A stretch of DNA of 64,000 nucleotides from Mycobacterium bourgelatii (GCF_010723575.1 NZ_BLKZ01000001.1:4526001-4590000), one strand, 5' to 3'; shown: positions 33,094 to 42,026, numbered from the stretch's first letter. Notes: generated by a model not told the origin, from the letters alone. Translations and numbers: made by a program.

Positions 33094-34698
33094 CTACGTG
33101 AGTTTGAATCCGGAGTAGCCGCCGGCCGCGATCTCGTCACAGCGGCGGCGGTATTCCGGGATCCCCCCCGTATATCCCAGATACATTCGCTTCTTGCCCG
33201 GCACATTGCCCCCGTTGTACCAGGAGCGACAGCTTGGATGCACTAGCACCGTCGGTGCGACCAGCGCCGCCGCGTGCTCCATCCACTCCTGCTGCGCGCT
33301 GGGCAACGCCTCGACGATGCGGATCCCATTGGCGCGCAGGTGCGCGATGCAATCGCCGATCCATTCGACATGTTGCTCGAGTGCGGCCACGAAATTGGTT
33401 GCCGCGCTCGGACTGCCGGGACCTTGAATGGTGAACAGGTTGGGGAATCCGGCGACCGCCAAGCCCAGGTAGGACAACGCACCCTCGCTGCGCCAGAACT
33501 CCCCTAGCGACAACCCCTCTCGGCCGCGGATGTCGATGCGGCTCAAGGCACCTGTCATCGCGTCGAACCCGGTGGCGTAGATGATCACGTCGAGGTCGTA
33601 CTGGCCGGCCGCGGTGCGGATACCGTTGGGCGTCACCTCGCGAATCGGCTGCTTGCGCAGGTCGACCAGGGTGACGTTGTCCCGGTTGAACGTCTCGTAG
33701 TAGCCCTGGTCGATGATGGGCCGCTTGCAGGCGAACGGGTGCTGCGGCACCAGCGCGGCGGCAGTTTCCGGATCGGTGACGATCCTGGCCACCGCTTCCC
33801 CGTAGAGACTGGCCGCCGTGCGGTTCGCTTCGATGTCGAAGAACACGTCGCTCCAGTTCAGCGCGCCGAGCACGCCGTGTTCCTCGATGGCGCGTAGCTG
33901 TTCCTCTCGACTCGTCGATTTCAGCGGCGGACTGCCCAGCATCTCGAGCAATACCGAGAACGCGCTGAGCCTGGCCGCCCCGATCGGATGGTCGCGTTGG
34001 GCCGCCCGAATTTCGCCGTAACGGGCCTTCATCTCATCGAGTTCACCCGGCTCGAACCGGCGCACCTGCCACGGCAGGGTGTAGGGTGCGGACCGCTGAA
34101 ATACGAAGAGCTGAGCGGCTTCCCGGGCCACAACGGGGATGAGCTGCACCCCGGTCGAGCCGGTGCCGAGGACACCGACCCGCTTGCCGGTGAGGTCGAA
34201 GCCCTCGCGCGGACACCGGCTGGTGTACAGCGAGGCGCCGGTGAAGGTCGACATCCCGGGGATATCGGGCTCCAGCGGCACCGACAGGATGCCCGTGGCG
34301 GCGACGACGAACGGAGCGGTGACCGTTTCACCGGAATCGGTCCGCACCACCCAGGCGGCGGCGTCCTCGTCGAAGACCATGGCGACGACCCGGGTGTTGA
34401 ACTGTATGTCGCGGCGAAGATCCAGCCGGTCCGCGACGAAGTTGAGGTATGCCTCGACCTCGGGCTGGGCCGGCATCGTTTCCGTCCACTCCCACTCCTG
34501 CTCGATCTCCGGCGAGAAGCTGTAGGAGTATTCGATGCTCTCGATGTCGCAGCGAGCACCCGGGTAGCGGTTGAACAGCCAGGTCCCGCCGACGCCGTCG
34601 GCCGCCTCCAGGATCCGGGCCCGAATGCCGAGCTGTCGTAGCCGGTGCAGCATGTAGAGCCCGGAAAACCCGGCACCGATGACCAGAACGTCGACCAT
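33094..34698 (-). CDS. Flavin-containing monooxygenase, Baeyer-Villiger-like with altered fingerprint
   Basis: The 534-residue protein starts at ATG 34698. FAD-binding VIGAGFSGLY, the GGTWLFNRYPGARCD segment and a second Rossmann motif VLGTGSTGVQLIP are intact. The Baeyer-Villiger fingerprint FxGxxxHxxxW reads FTGASLYTSRC here, so His is Tyr158 and Trp is Cys162. It may be a diverged monooxygenase or one with different oxidation chemistry. The gene is divergent from the KshA-like oxygenase, and a TACTGTA site lies between them. The downstream hydrolase would fit opening of an ester or lactone. Confidence 0.88.
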   Translation of the reverse strand: MVDVLVIGAGFSGLYMLHRLRQLGIRARILEAADGVGGTWLFNRYPGARCDIESIEYSYSFSPEIEQEWEWTETMPAQPEVEAYLNFVADRLDLRRDIQFNTRVVAMVFDEDAAAWVVRTDSGETVTAPFVVAATGILSVPLEPDIPGMSTFTGASLYTSRCPREGFDLTGKRVGVLGTGSTGVQLIPVVAREAAQLFVFQRSAPYTLPWQVRRFEPGELDEMKARYGEIRAAQRDHPIGAARLSAFSVLLEMLGSPPLKSTSREEQLRAIEEHGVLGALNWSDVFFDIEANRTAASLYGEAVARIVTDPETAAALVPQHPFACKRPIIDQGYYETFNRDNVTLVDLRKQPIREVTPNGIRTAAGQYDLDVIIYATGFDAMTGALSRIDIRGREGLSLGEFWRSEGALSYLGLAVAGFPNLFTIQGPGSPSAATNFVAALEQHVEWIGDCIAHLRANGIRIVEALPSAQQEWMEHAAALVAPTVLVHPSCRSWYNGGNVPGKKRMYLGYTGGIPEYRRRCDEIAAGGYSGFKLT

Positions 34699-34745
34699 TG
34701 CGTCCGGTCACCTCCTCGCGCGTGGTGCTGACCTGCTGAAAGCTA

Positions 34746-34752
34746 TACTGTA
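34746..34752. promoter_or_regulatory. TAC(A/T)GTA motif between FMO and Rieske genes
   Basis: TACTGTA lies within GCTATACTGTAACGG in the 88-bp divergent spacer. Read forward, TATACT is a plausible -10 for the Rieske gene; read in reverse, TACAGT could serve the FMO gene. Confidence 0.5.
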
Positions 34753-34786
34753 ACGGACTTAGTATCAGCCCAGCGGAGGAGCCACC

Positions 34787-35803
34787 GTGAAAGTTCCGTT
34801 CACGTGGAAGGTCACCGGATGGTTCATGATCGGATGGTCGCCCGAGTTCCCGGTCGGCGAGGTTCGGCCGCTGCGTTACTTCGGCGAGGACCTGGTCGCC
34901 TACCGTGACGAGGGCGGCGAATTGCACGTACTCGAGGCGCACTGCAAACACCTCGGGGCGCACATCGGCCACGGCGGCAAGGTCGTCGGCGATTGCGTGC
35001 AGTGCCCGTTTCACGGCTGGCGCTGGGGACCGGACGGCACCAACCGCTACATCCCGTACCAGCCGGACCGCCCCAACCGCGCACTGACGCTACGGGTGTA
35101 CCCGGTCATGGAGCAGTACGGCTGCGCGTTCGTTTGGCATCATCCCGACGGCAAGGAGCCGCAGTGGGAGATGCCGGACATCTTCCGTAAGTTTCCGCAG
35201 TTCGAGACCGACCCGGCGGCCTACTACCGTGCCTATCCGGAGTTCTCCCGGCGCGCCGAGCGCGAACCGGTACATCCGCAGATCGTGGCGGAGAACGCCC
35301 CCGACAGCGCGCATTTCGAGTACGTGCACCACGCCACGGTGACGCCTCGTGTGCTGGACTGGCGGATCGTCGACCACGAATGGCAGTTCACCGCGGGCTG
35401 GCCGGATGCCCGCAGCGACAACCCCGACGATTTCGCGCTGAAGTTCCACAGCCACTTGTTCGGTCTCGGCGGCGCAATCAGCGTTTTCGAAGGCGCACAG
35501 AATCATCGGCTGATATTCACCTGCACACCGGTCGACGACGAGTGCTCGGACCTGTTCTACTCCATCTGGTGGCCGCGAAACCCTGGCGACGACGCACCGG
35601 TGCCTGAGGGGAAGCTCCGCGAACTTATCGAGAAGCAATTCCTGTCAACCGTCTTCGACGATCTGCAGATTTGGCGCTATCAGGTATACGTGGAGCACCC
35701 GCCGTTGTCCAAGGTCGACGCGAAAGGGTATATGGCGCTTCGTAAATGGGCTACGCAATTCTATGACGTACCGCCACGCGAACCCGTGAGCGCGCCGGCA
35801 TGA
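34787..35803 (+). CDS. Rieske non-heme iron oxygenase, KshA-like
   Basis: The 338-residue protein starts at GTG 34787 after GGAGGAG. The Rieske [2Fe-2S] ligands are C53-K-H55 and C73-x2-H76 in CPFHGW. The mononuclear iron region reads ENAPDSAHFEYVHH, with D173, H176 and H181. Overall layout and length follow KshA, the oxygenase of 3-ketosteroid 9-alpha-hydroxylase, although other ring-hydroxylating substrates are possible. No KshB-like reductase is present in the window. It overlaps the thioesterase gene by 4 nt. This is the strongest single hint that a steroid-like ring is attacked. Confidence 0.9.
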   Translation: MKVPFTWKVTGWFMIGWSPEFPVGEVRPLRYFGEDLVAYRDEGGELHVLEAHCKHLGAHIGHGGKVVGDCVQCPFHGWRWGPDGTNRYIPYQPDRPNRALTLRVYPVMEQYGCAFVWHHPDGKEPQWEMPDIFRKFPQFETDPAAYYRAYPEFSRRAEREPVHPQIVAENAPDSAHFEYVHHATVTPRVLDWRIVDHEWQFTAGWPDARSDNPDDFALKFHSHLFGLGGAISVFEGAQNHRLIFTCTPVDDECSDLFYSIWWPRNPGDDAPVPEGKLRELIEKQFLSTVFDDLQIWRYQVYVEHPPLSKVDAKGYMALRKWATQFYDVPPREPVSAPA

Positions 35804-36420
35804 CCGACACCGCTTCCGGCACGCAGGGCGGATTTCCCGACATCAAACCCGTTGACGCACCGCAGCCCGAATTGGGAGAGTTCGTGGCCGCGTTGCGTCG
35901 GCTGCAGGATCTCACCGTGTCGACCAATCCCGATCCGGCACTGTGGGCCAGCGCGGCCCGCCTTGTCGAGGACGCCTGTGCGCTAATCGAATGCCATCCG
36001 GCACCGGAGACCGAGGCGCCCGGCGGCCGAGTCTTAGAACTACCCGGGCTGGGCCATCCCTTGCTGCCGCCCTGGACCGTCAAGGAATCCGGACCCGACG
36101 GCGTCACCATGGAGGGGCACTTCACCAGGTCGCACGTGGGCGGAAACAACGCCGTGCATGGCGGGATGATCCCGTTGTTCTACGACTGGCTCTTCGGCAT
36201 GGTGGTCTCCACCGCCGACATTCCCCCCACCCGGACGGGCTATCTGCATGTCGATTACCGGGCCATCACCCCGATCGACCAGCCGCTCGTCGCACATGGG
36301 CGCATCAGCCACGAGGAGGGCCGTAAGGTCTTCATCGCGGCGACCATGACCAGCGCCGACGACACCCTGCTCAGCGAAGCCAGCGGCCTGATGGTTCGCC
36401 TACTCCCCCACCAACCCTGA
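35800..36420 (+). CDS. Hotdog-fold thioesterase (PaaI-like)
   Basis: The 206-residue protein starts in an ATGA overlap with the Rieske gene. Its C-terminal hotdog domain (about 100-200) has NAVHGGMIPLFYDWLFG, preserving HGG and the Asp used by PaaI-type thioesterases, then YLHVDYRAITPI. An N-terminal extension of about 90 residues is unassigned. It would release or proofread an acyl-CoA. Coupling to the oxygenase suggests they act on linked metabolites. A palindromic element separates it from the following ligase. Confidence 0.88.
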   Translation: MTDTASGTQGGFPDIKPVDAPQPELGEFVAALRRLQDLTVSTNPDPALWASAARLVEDACALIECHPAPETEAPGGRVLELPGLGHPLLPPWTVKESGPDGVTMEGHFTRSHVGGNNAVHGGMIPLFYDWLFGMVVSTADIPPTRTGYLHVDYRAITPIDQPLVAHGRISHEEGRKVFIAATMTSADDTLLSEASGLMVRLLPHQP

Positions 36421-36423
36421 CCG

Positions 36424-36485
36424 CGCGAGCAGACACAAAATTGTGCTGTGCGAGCCTCATGAGTACGAGTTTGTGTCTGCTCGCG
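36424..36485. repeat. Intergenic palindromic element (CGCGAGCAGACACAAA ends)
   Basis: A perfect 16-bp inverted repeat (36424-36439 and 36470-36485) encloses 30 bp. It begins 4 bp after the thioesterase stop and ends just before the ligase ribosome binding site, so it lies inside a co-directional gene run. The arm sequence is closely related to the right arm of the element at 46979-47037. The hairpin may attenuate or process the transcript. Confidence 0.92.
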
Positions 36486-36498
36486 GAGAGGATTGACC

Positions 36499-38154
36499 TT
36501 GGTCACCACGGAATTCACGGTTCCTGAAGTAGCGGCGGCGGTGGCGGCCGCCATACCCGACCGAGAACTGGTCGTTCAGGGCGACCGGCGCTACACCTAC
36601 GCGCAGATCGTCGAGCGATCACGACAGCTCGCCGCGTACCTGCGCTCGCAGGGACTGGGCTGTCACACCGAGCGGTCCGAACTCGCCGGCCACGAGGTGG
36701 GACAGGACCTGCTTGGCCTGTACGCCTACAACGGAAACGAGTTCGTCGAGGCGTTGCTGGGCAGCTTCACCGCCCGGGTCGCTCCGTTCAACGTCAACTT
36801 CCGCTACGTGAAGAACGAGCTGCAATACCTGCTGTCCGATGCGGGTGCGAGCGCGCTGCTGTACCACTCCGCATTCGCACCGCGCGTGGCCGAGGTCCTC
36901 CCCGATCTCCCGAACCTGCGCGTGCTGATCCAGATCGCCGACGACTCGGGCAACGAATTGCTCGACGGCGCAGTGGATTACGAGGAAGCCCTGACTTTGG
37001 GCGCGCAACTTGTCGCAGAGCAACCCCCGGTGCGGCACTCGCCCGACGACCTATACGTCCTCTACACCGGCGGCACGACGGGTATGCCGAAGGGTGTGTT
37101 GTGGCGCCAACACGACATCTTCATGACGTCCTTCGGTGGCCGCGACCTGGTCAGCGGCCAGTTCGTGACCTCGGTCGACGAGATCGTCACGCGGGTGGGC
37201 GCGAACCCGGGCACCAAGCTGATGATCCTGCCGCCGCTGATCCACGGCGCCGCGCAGTGGAGCGTGATGACGGCGATGAACACCGGCCAGACCATCGTAT
37301 TCCCCTCCGTGGTAGACCATTTGGACGCCGAGGAGGTCGTTCGCACCATCGAGCGGGAGCGGGTGATGGTGGTGACGGTGGTGGGCGACGCGATAGCCAG
37401 GCCGTTGGTAGCCGCGATCGAGAAGGGCATAGCCGACGTGTCGTCGTTGGCGGTCATTGCCAACGGCGGCGCGCTGTTGACCCCGTATGTCAAGCAGCGC
37501 CTGATCGAGGTCCTGCCCAACGCCATGGTCATCGACGGCGTCGGCTCGTCGGAAACCGGCGCCCAGATGCACCACCTGTCCACATCGGGGGCGGTGTCGA
37601 CGGGCACGTTCAACGCGGGCCCGGACACCTTCGTTGCCGCCGAGGACCTGGAAACCATCCTGGCGCCCGGTCACGACGGGAACGGCTGGCTGGCCCAGCG
37701 TGGCTACGTTCCACTCGGCTACAAGGGCGACGCCGCCAAGACCGCCGCGACGTTCCCCGTCATCGACGGGGTTCGGTACGCGGTGCCCGGCGACCGGGCC
37801 CGCCACTTCACTGACGGCCGCATCGAACTGCTCGGCCGCGACTCGGTGACGATCAACTCCGGCGGCGAAAAGATCTTCGCCGAGGAGGTCGAAACGGCGA
37901 TCGCATCGCATCCCGCGGTGGCCGACGTGGTGGTGTCCGGACGCCCGAGCGAACGGTGGGGCCAGGAAGTCGTCGCGATCGTCGCGCTCGCGGAGGGAGC
38001 CACCGCCGAAGCCGACGAGTTGGTCACGCACGCCGGAAAGTCGTTGGCGCGCTACAAACTTCCCAAAGCCATCGTGTTCCGCCCCGTCCTGCAGCGCAGC
38101 CCCTCGGGCAAGGCCGACTACCGGTGGGCGCGGGAGCAGGCGCTCCAAGGCTGA
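36499..38154 (+). CDS. Acyl-CoA ligase (FadD-type, AMP-forming)
   Basis: TTG 36499 is preferred because GGAGAGG (36485-36491) lies 7 bp upstream; another in-frame TTG at 36493 is too close to it. The product is about 551 residues. Motifs are YTGGTTGMPKGVLWR, DGVGSSETG, GRDSVTINSGGEKIF and the C-terminal SPSGKADYRW with catalytic Lys. It closely resembles the ligase at 52564 (same SSETG, GGEK and GKADYRW segments), so they are paralogues. It should activate a free acid to its CoA ester. It lies downstream of the Rieske and thioesterase genes. Confidence 0.91.
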   Translation: MVTTEFTVPEVAAAVAAAIPDRELVVQGDRRYTYAQIVERSRQLAAYLRSQGLGCHTERSELAGHEVGQDLLGLYAYNGNEFVEALLGSFTARVAPFNVNFRYVKNELQYLLSDAGASALLYHSAFAPRVAEVLPDLPNLRVLIQIADDSGNELLDGAVDYEEALTLGAQLVAEQPPVRHSPDDLYVLYTGGTTGMPKGVLWRQHDIFMTSFGGRDLVSGQFVTSVDEIVTRVGANPGTKLMILPPLIHGAAQWSVMTAMNTGQTIVFPSVVDHLDAEEVVRTIERERVMVVTVVGDAIARPLVAAIEKGIADVSSLAVIANGGALLTPYVKQRLIEVLPNAMVIDGVGSSETGAQMHHLSTSGAVSTGTFNAGPDTFVAAEDLETILAPGHDGNGWLAQRGYVPLGYKGDAAKTAATFPVIDGVRYAVPGDRARHFTDGRIELLGRDSVTINSGGEKIFAEEVETAIASHPAVADVVVSGRPSERWGQEVVAIVALAEGATAEADELVTHAGKSLARYKLPKAIVFRPVLQRSPSGKADYRWAREQALQG

Positions 38155-38158
38155 CTGT

Positions 38159-39493
38159 TTAACGGGCGGGCAGCACGATCCCGGTTGCCGGACCCAGGGC
38201 GATGTGCTGGCCAGCGGAGCCGTAGACGCCGTATATCGGGTTGGTCGGTCCTCCCCCGGCGTAGAAGTCGTTGATCCAACCCGTAGCCAGGCTATATATG
38301 GCTGCGGTGGCGCCGGGCGGCGAGAACCCAGTAATGAGCTGACCGACGAAGTCGATGACGGGCTTGGCGCCCAGCATCGGATCGATATGCGAGCCGCCGA
38401 CGATCTCCACTCCCACGAACTGGCCCGGGTACATGCTGACCAAGTAATTCGTGGGGATGCCGAAACCATTGAAAAGCTGGGGCGGCGCGGTCACCGTATA
38501 CAGCGGGATGCCCGCCGCCTGCAGGTTGGTTATCGAAGCCGCGAAGTGCAAGAAATTGATGTCGGCCCCGTCGAACAGCACCACCCCGAGCAGGTTGTTT
38601 GCCGCGGCGTTTGAGCCGATCGCCGCGACGTAATCGCCCGCCGCGGTTACTGCGACGCCGCCGCCGGCCGAGTGTCCGGTCAAGATGAATTGCTCGGGCA
38701 GCGTGCCCTGATAACCGGCCGCCTGCGCGCTGATGTTCAGTGCCGTTTGATCGCCTAGGAACATCGAGGCCACGCCTTGGTGCAACTCCCCGCTGAAGAT
38801 CCCGGGACCGAACGGCAACGGAAACGGCGGCACCGTGGGAGTGACGACGACGCTGTTGGTCTGCCCCGCCAACTCGATGGCCAGTGGCTGGTAGAACCAG
38901 CCGATCGCCCCGAGGCCGTGCTGCAGATAAACGGTGCCGTTGGCGCTGACCGCTCCGTCCGCCTGCGTCGGGAAGTACCAGAAAGCGGGAGCGGGCCACT
39001 CGTACCCATACGGAATGCCGAGAACCGAACCGCCAATGGGGATGCGCAGGAACGAGAACCCGATCTCGACGCCGGTCACTCCGTCGATGCCCGCGACGGC
39101 CACGGTAGACGGGAAATGCAGCACCCCACCCAGACCTGCGGCGTTGGTGGCCGAGTTGAGCACCGCTCCGAGGGTTGCGCGGCCAAGCGAAAGCGACTGC
39201 AGCGGAACCACATTCGCGGCCTCAGCGGCAGCATATGCCGCACCCGCGGAGGTCAACGCGCGCTCAAACTCGGCTTGCAACAACATCGTTCGCGTGGTCA
39301 GCGCTTGAAAATCCTGGGCATGGCCGCCGAACAGCTGCGCAACAGCCAGCGACACCTCATCCGCGGCGGCCGTGACAATCCCCGCCGTCGAGGGCGCTGC
39401 GGCGGCGACCGCCTCCTCGATGGCCTCGCCGATTTGGGTCAGGTCCGCCGCTGCCGCGGCGAGGGCTTCCGGAGCCGCAACCAGAAACGACAC
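38159..39493 (-). CDS. PE-domain protein with alpha/beta-hydrolase domain
   Basis: The 444-residue protein starts at GTG 39493. Residues 1-95 form a PE domain beginning MSFLVAAPEALAAAAADL and ending with the ESX/type VII export motif YAAAE (Y87-E91). The remainder is a serine hydrolase: nucleophile S275 in LTGHSAGGG, a possible Asp at D308 and H369 in VGGSHID. PE hydrolases such as LipY are exported to the cell surface and act on lipids or esters. A near-identical architecture is encoded by the adjacent gene 2 bp upstream, so this is a tandem duplicate. Its place inside a catabolic island suggests extracellular substrate processing. Confidence 0.9.
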   Translation of the reverse strand: MSFLVAAPEALAAAAADLTQIGEAIEEAVAAAAPSTAGIVTAAADEVSLAVAQLFGGHAQDFQALTTRTMLLQAEFERALTSAGAAYAAAEAANVVPLQSLSLGRATLGAVLNSATNAAGLGGVLHFPSTVAVAGIDGVTGVEIGFSFLRIPIGGSVLGIPYGYEWPAPAFWYFPTQADGAVSANGTVYLQHGLGAIGWFYQPLAIELAGQTNSVVVTPTVPPFPLPFGPGIFSGELHQGVASMFLGDQTALNISAQAAGYQGTLPEQFILTGHSAGGGVAVTAAGDYVAAIGSNAAANNLLGVVLFDGADINFLHFAASITNLQAAGIPLYTVTAPPQLFNGFGIPTNYLVSMYPGQFVGVEIVGGSHIDPMLGAKPVIDFVGQLITGFSPPGATAAIYSLATGWINDFYAGGGPTNPIYGVYGSAGQHIALGPATGIVLPAR

Positions 39494-39495
39494 GA

Positions 39496-40875
39496 CTAGC
39501 CTCCCAGCACGATTCCGGTAGCCGGCCCCAGGATGATCTGCTGGCCGCCGGGCGGCACGTACGGGGTGCCGGGTCCGCCGGGTCCGTAGATGCCGTATAT
39601 CGGGGCGGCGGGCGTTCCCCCGTGATAGAGGTCGTTGATCCAGCCAGTGGACAGGGTATAGACGGCCGCGGTGGCGCCCGGCGGCGAGAACCCGGTCACC
39701 AATTGGGCGGCGAGGGCGACGAGGGGATGCCCACCGATCATCGAGTCGACATGCGAACCGCCGACGATCTCGACCCCGTAGAACTGTCCCGCATACAAAG
39801 TGGCCAGCCGTGCCGCGGTCGTGCCGTTAGCGTTCCACGGCTGAGGCGGCGCGATCACGGAATACACCGGGATACTCGCTGCCTGCAAATTGGCGATCGC
39901 ATCCCCGAACGCCGTCGCATTGCCGGCCACCCCGTCAAACATCACCACCCCTTTAAGCAGGCTGGCGTCGCCCCCGAGGTTCAGGTAATTGCTGGCTGCC
40001 ATCGTGGCGAGGTTACCGCCGGCGGAGTGACCGGTCAGGATGAAATCCGAGGGCAGAATGCCGTGGTAACCGGCTTGTTGTGCGCCGATGTTCAGCGCTG
40101 TCTGGTTGCCCAGGAACAATGAGCCCACGCCCTGCTGCATCTCCGGACTGCTCATCCAGAGGCCGAGGGGGAAGGGAAGAAACGGAATGGTGGGCGTGAC
40201 CACCACACTGTTCGTCTGGTGCGCCAACTCGATGGCCAGCGGCTGGTAGAACCAGCCGATCGCCGCGAAGCCGTGGGACAAATAGGTGGTTCCGACGGCG
40301 GACACCGCACCGTCTGCCTGCGTCGGGAAGTACCAGAAAGCGGGGGCGGGGTACTCATACCCGTACGGAATGCCGAGGAATGAACCGGCCACCGGAATCT
40401 TGATGAACGAGAAACCGAGCTTGACTCCGGTCACCCCGTCGATTCCCGGAGCGGCCACTGTGGAGGGAAAGTTCAGCACCCCGCCCAGGCCGACCGCGTC
40501 CGTGGCCCAGTTGAGCACCGCTCCCACCGTTGCGACGTCGGGGCCCACCGTCCCGCCGAACAGCGGTTGCAGCAGCGACTGCAGCGGGGAAAGGCTCGCC
40601 GCCTCGGCGGCGGCGTATGCGGCACCCGCCACGCTCAACGCGCGCTCGAATTCAGCGTGGAACACCATCGTCCGCGCGGTCAACGATTGAAACTCTTGCG
40701 CATAACCGCCGAGCAAGCTCGCGATAGCCGTCGACACCTCGTCGGCGGCCGCCGCAGCAATCCCCGTCGTCGACGACGCCGCGGCTGCGGCGGCCCCCTT
40801 GATCGTTTCGCCCAGCGCGGCCAGCTCCCCCGCCGCCGCGGCCAGTGCCTCGGGCGCGGTAATCACATACGACAT
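39496..40875 (-). CDS. PE-domain protein with alpha/beta-hydrolase domain (tandem paralogue)
   Basis: The 459-residue protein starts at ATG 40875 after GGAGGGAG. It has a PE domain (MSYVITAPEALAAAAGEL to YAAAE at 87-91) followed by a serine hydrolase with S284 in LTGHSAGGN, D314 and H375 in VGGSHVD. Long stretches match the downstream copy (for example FWYFPTQADGAVSA and IGWFYQPLAIELA). A Gly/Pro-rich C-terminal segment distinguishes it. It should be exported by a type VII system that needs a partner not seen here. It is probably the first gene of a two-gene operon. Confidence 0.9.
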   Translation of the reverse strand: MSYVITAPEALAAAAGELAALGETIKGAAAAAASSTTGIAAAAADEVSTAIASLLGGYAQEFQSLTARTMVFHAEFERALSVAGAAYAAAEAASLSPLQSLLQPLFGGTVGPDVATVGAVLNWATDAVGLGGVLNFPSTVAAPGIDGVTGVKLGFSFIKIPVAGSFLGIPYGYEYPAPAFWYFPTQADGAVSAVGTTYLSHGFAAIGWFYQPLAIELAHQTNSVVVTPTIPFLPFPLGLWMSSPEMQQGVGSLFLGNQTALNIGAQQAGYHGILPSDFILTGHSAGGNLATMAASNYLNLGGDASLLKGVVMFDGVAGNATAFGDAIANLQAASIPVYSVIAPPQPWNANGTTAARLATLYAGQFYGVEIVGGSHVDSMIGGHPLVALAAQLVTGFSPPGATAAVYTLSTGWINDLYHGGTPAAPIYGIYGPGGPGTPYVPPGGQQIILGPATGIVLGG

Positions 40876-40936
40876 GGGCGCTCCCTCCTAGCAGATACTA
40901 GGCAGGTCAGACCCGGCTTGGCTGGGCTTTTGCACA

Positions 40937-40995
40937 TTGACTCTGCGCTGACGGCGCGGTCTACCCGGACTTTGCCGCCCTAGGCGCAGAGTCAA
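40937..40995. repeat. Single dispersed copy of the 59-bp palindromic core
   Basis: TTGACTCTGC (40937-40946) and GCAGAGTCAA (40986-40995) delimit a 59-bp element, the same length as the three tandem cores at 4239-4461 but internally diverged. As in the array, its end supplies the TGA stop (40992-40994) of the neighbouring minus-strand gene. Confidence 0.92.
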
Positions 40996-42026
40996 CGACT
41001 GGGTAATCGTGCTCTCGCGACGTAGTTTTCGGCGGCGCGTCGGATGAAGTCTTCGGTGGGCCTCGGATGCCAGCCCAGCTCGCGGGTGGCCTTGGCGTGG
41101 CTGGCCGGCGACGTCATCTCCACCAACTTCGCACTTTGCCTGCTCATCGGAAGGGTACGGCCGGTCAACGCGCTGACCGCATCGGCGATGCGACCGGATA
41201 TGTGCATCGCTGCCATGGGCAGGCCGATGCGCGGTGGTCGGGCACCGCCACCCTGTGCGGCAATGGTGGCCATTTCCCGGTGCGTCATGTACCGCTCGGA
41301 AATGATGTAGCGCTGGCCTACCCGTCCACGTTCCGCCGCCAATACCAGCGCCTCGGCGACGTCGTCGATGCCGACGACCTCCGACCCCGCGCCGCGGATG
41401 TAGAACGGCAACTTGCCCAGCGCGGCGTATTGAACGATCATCCCCTGCCGGGGCTGCCAATCCGGTGGGCCATAAGGGTTCGACACGTTCGCCACCACGG
41501 CGGGCAGTCCGCGCTCGGCAGCGTAGGACAGCACCAGTTGCTCAGCCTGGCGCCGCGATTCGATGTAGCTGCCGCACTGGTCCGCCCAGTTGAAAGGTGT
41601 GTCCTCGTCGACGGTTTCGCCGTTCACACCGACGGCGATCGTGCCGATCGTGCTCATGAACACGAAACGCCGCAGGTTGGCGTTCACGGCCACGTCGAGC
41701 ACATTGCGGAGGCCCTCGACGTTCGTCTTGAACAGCGGAGCGGGATCACGCAATTCCGCCCTGGGGTCCACCACGCAGTAGTAGACGACGTCCCGGTCCG
41801 ACATTGCCGCGGTGACGCTTTCGGTGTCGAAGATGTCCCCATAAACCCGCTCGACGTCGAATCCGTCAATTCCCAGTGTGGAACTGGACTTTCGCAACAT
41901 CACCCGGACATCGGCGCCGGCGCGCGCGAGGTGACGAACGACCGACGATCCCACATTGCCGCTCGCACCCATGACCAGCGCGCGCTGGCCGGCGCCAGGC
42001 ACGCGAGCCTCGTCTGCGCCCGTCAT
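40992..42026 (-). CDS. NAD-dependent epimerase/dehydratase-type extended SDR
   Basis: The 344-residue protein starts at ATG 42026. It has an extended-SDR fold with VMGASGNVGSS, a YYCVVDPRAE strand, SNPYGPPDW and a C-terminal substrate domain. It resembles the 3-beta-hydroxysteroid dehydrogenase/epimerase group. The active-site Tyr is present, but the usual YxxxK reads YIESR, with Arg replacing Lys. Its stop codon comes from the end of the palindromic repeat. It overlaps the upstream SDR by 4 nt and ends a three-gene LLM-SDR-SDR operon. Confidence 0.87.
   Translation of the reverse strand: MTGADEARVPGAGQRALVMGASGNVGSSVVRHLARAGADVRVMLRKSSSTLGIDGFDVERVYGDIFDTESVTAAMSDRDVVYYCVVDPRAELRDPAPLFKTNVEGLRNVLDVAVNANLRRFVFMSTIGTIAVGVNGETVDEDTPFNWADQCGSYIESRRQAEQLVLSYAAERGLPAVVANVSNPYGPPDWQPRQGMIVQYAALGKLPFYIRGAGSEVVGIDDVAEALVLAAERGRVGQRYIISERYMTHREMATIAAQGGGARPPRIGLPMAAMHISGRIADAVSALTGRTLPMSRQSAKLVEMTSPASHAKATRELGWHPRPTEDFIRRAAENYVARARLPSR

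Noticed and set aside
37051..38469. 472-codon minus-strand open frame over the ligase gene
   Set aside because: It is antisense to a ligase with intact AMP-binding motifs and extends into the PE gene; it has no domain.
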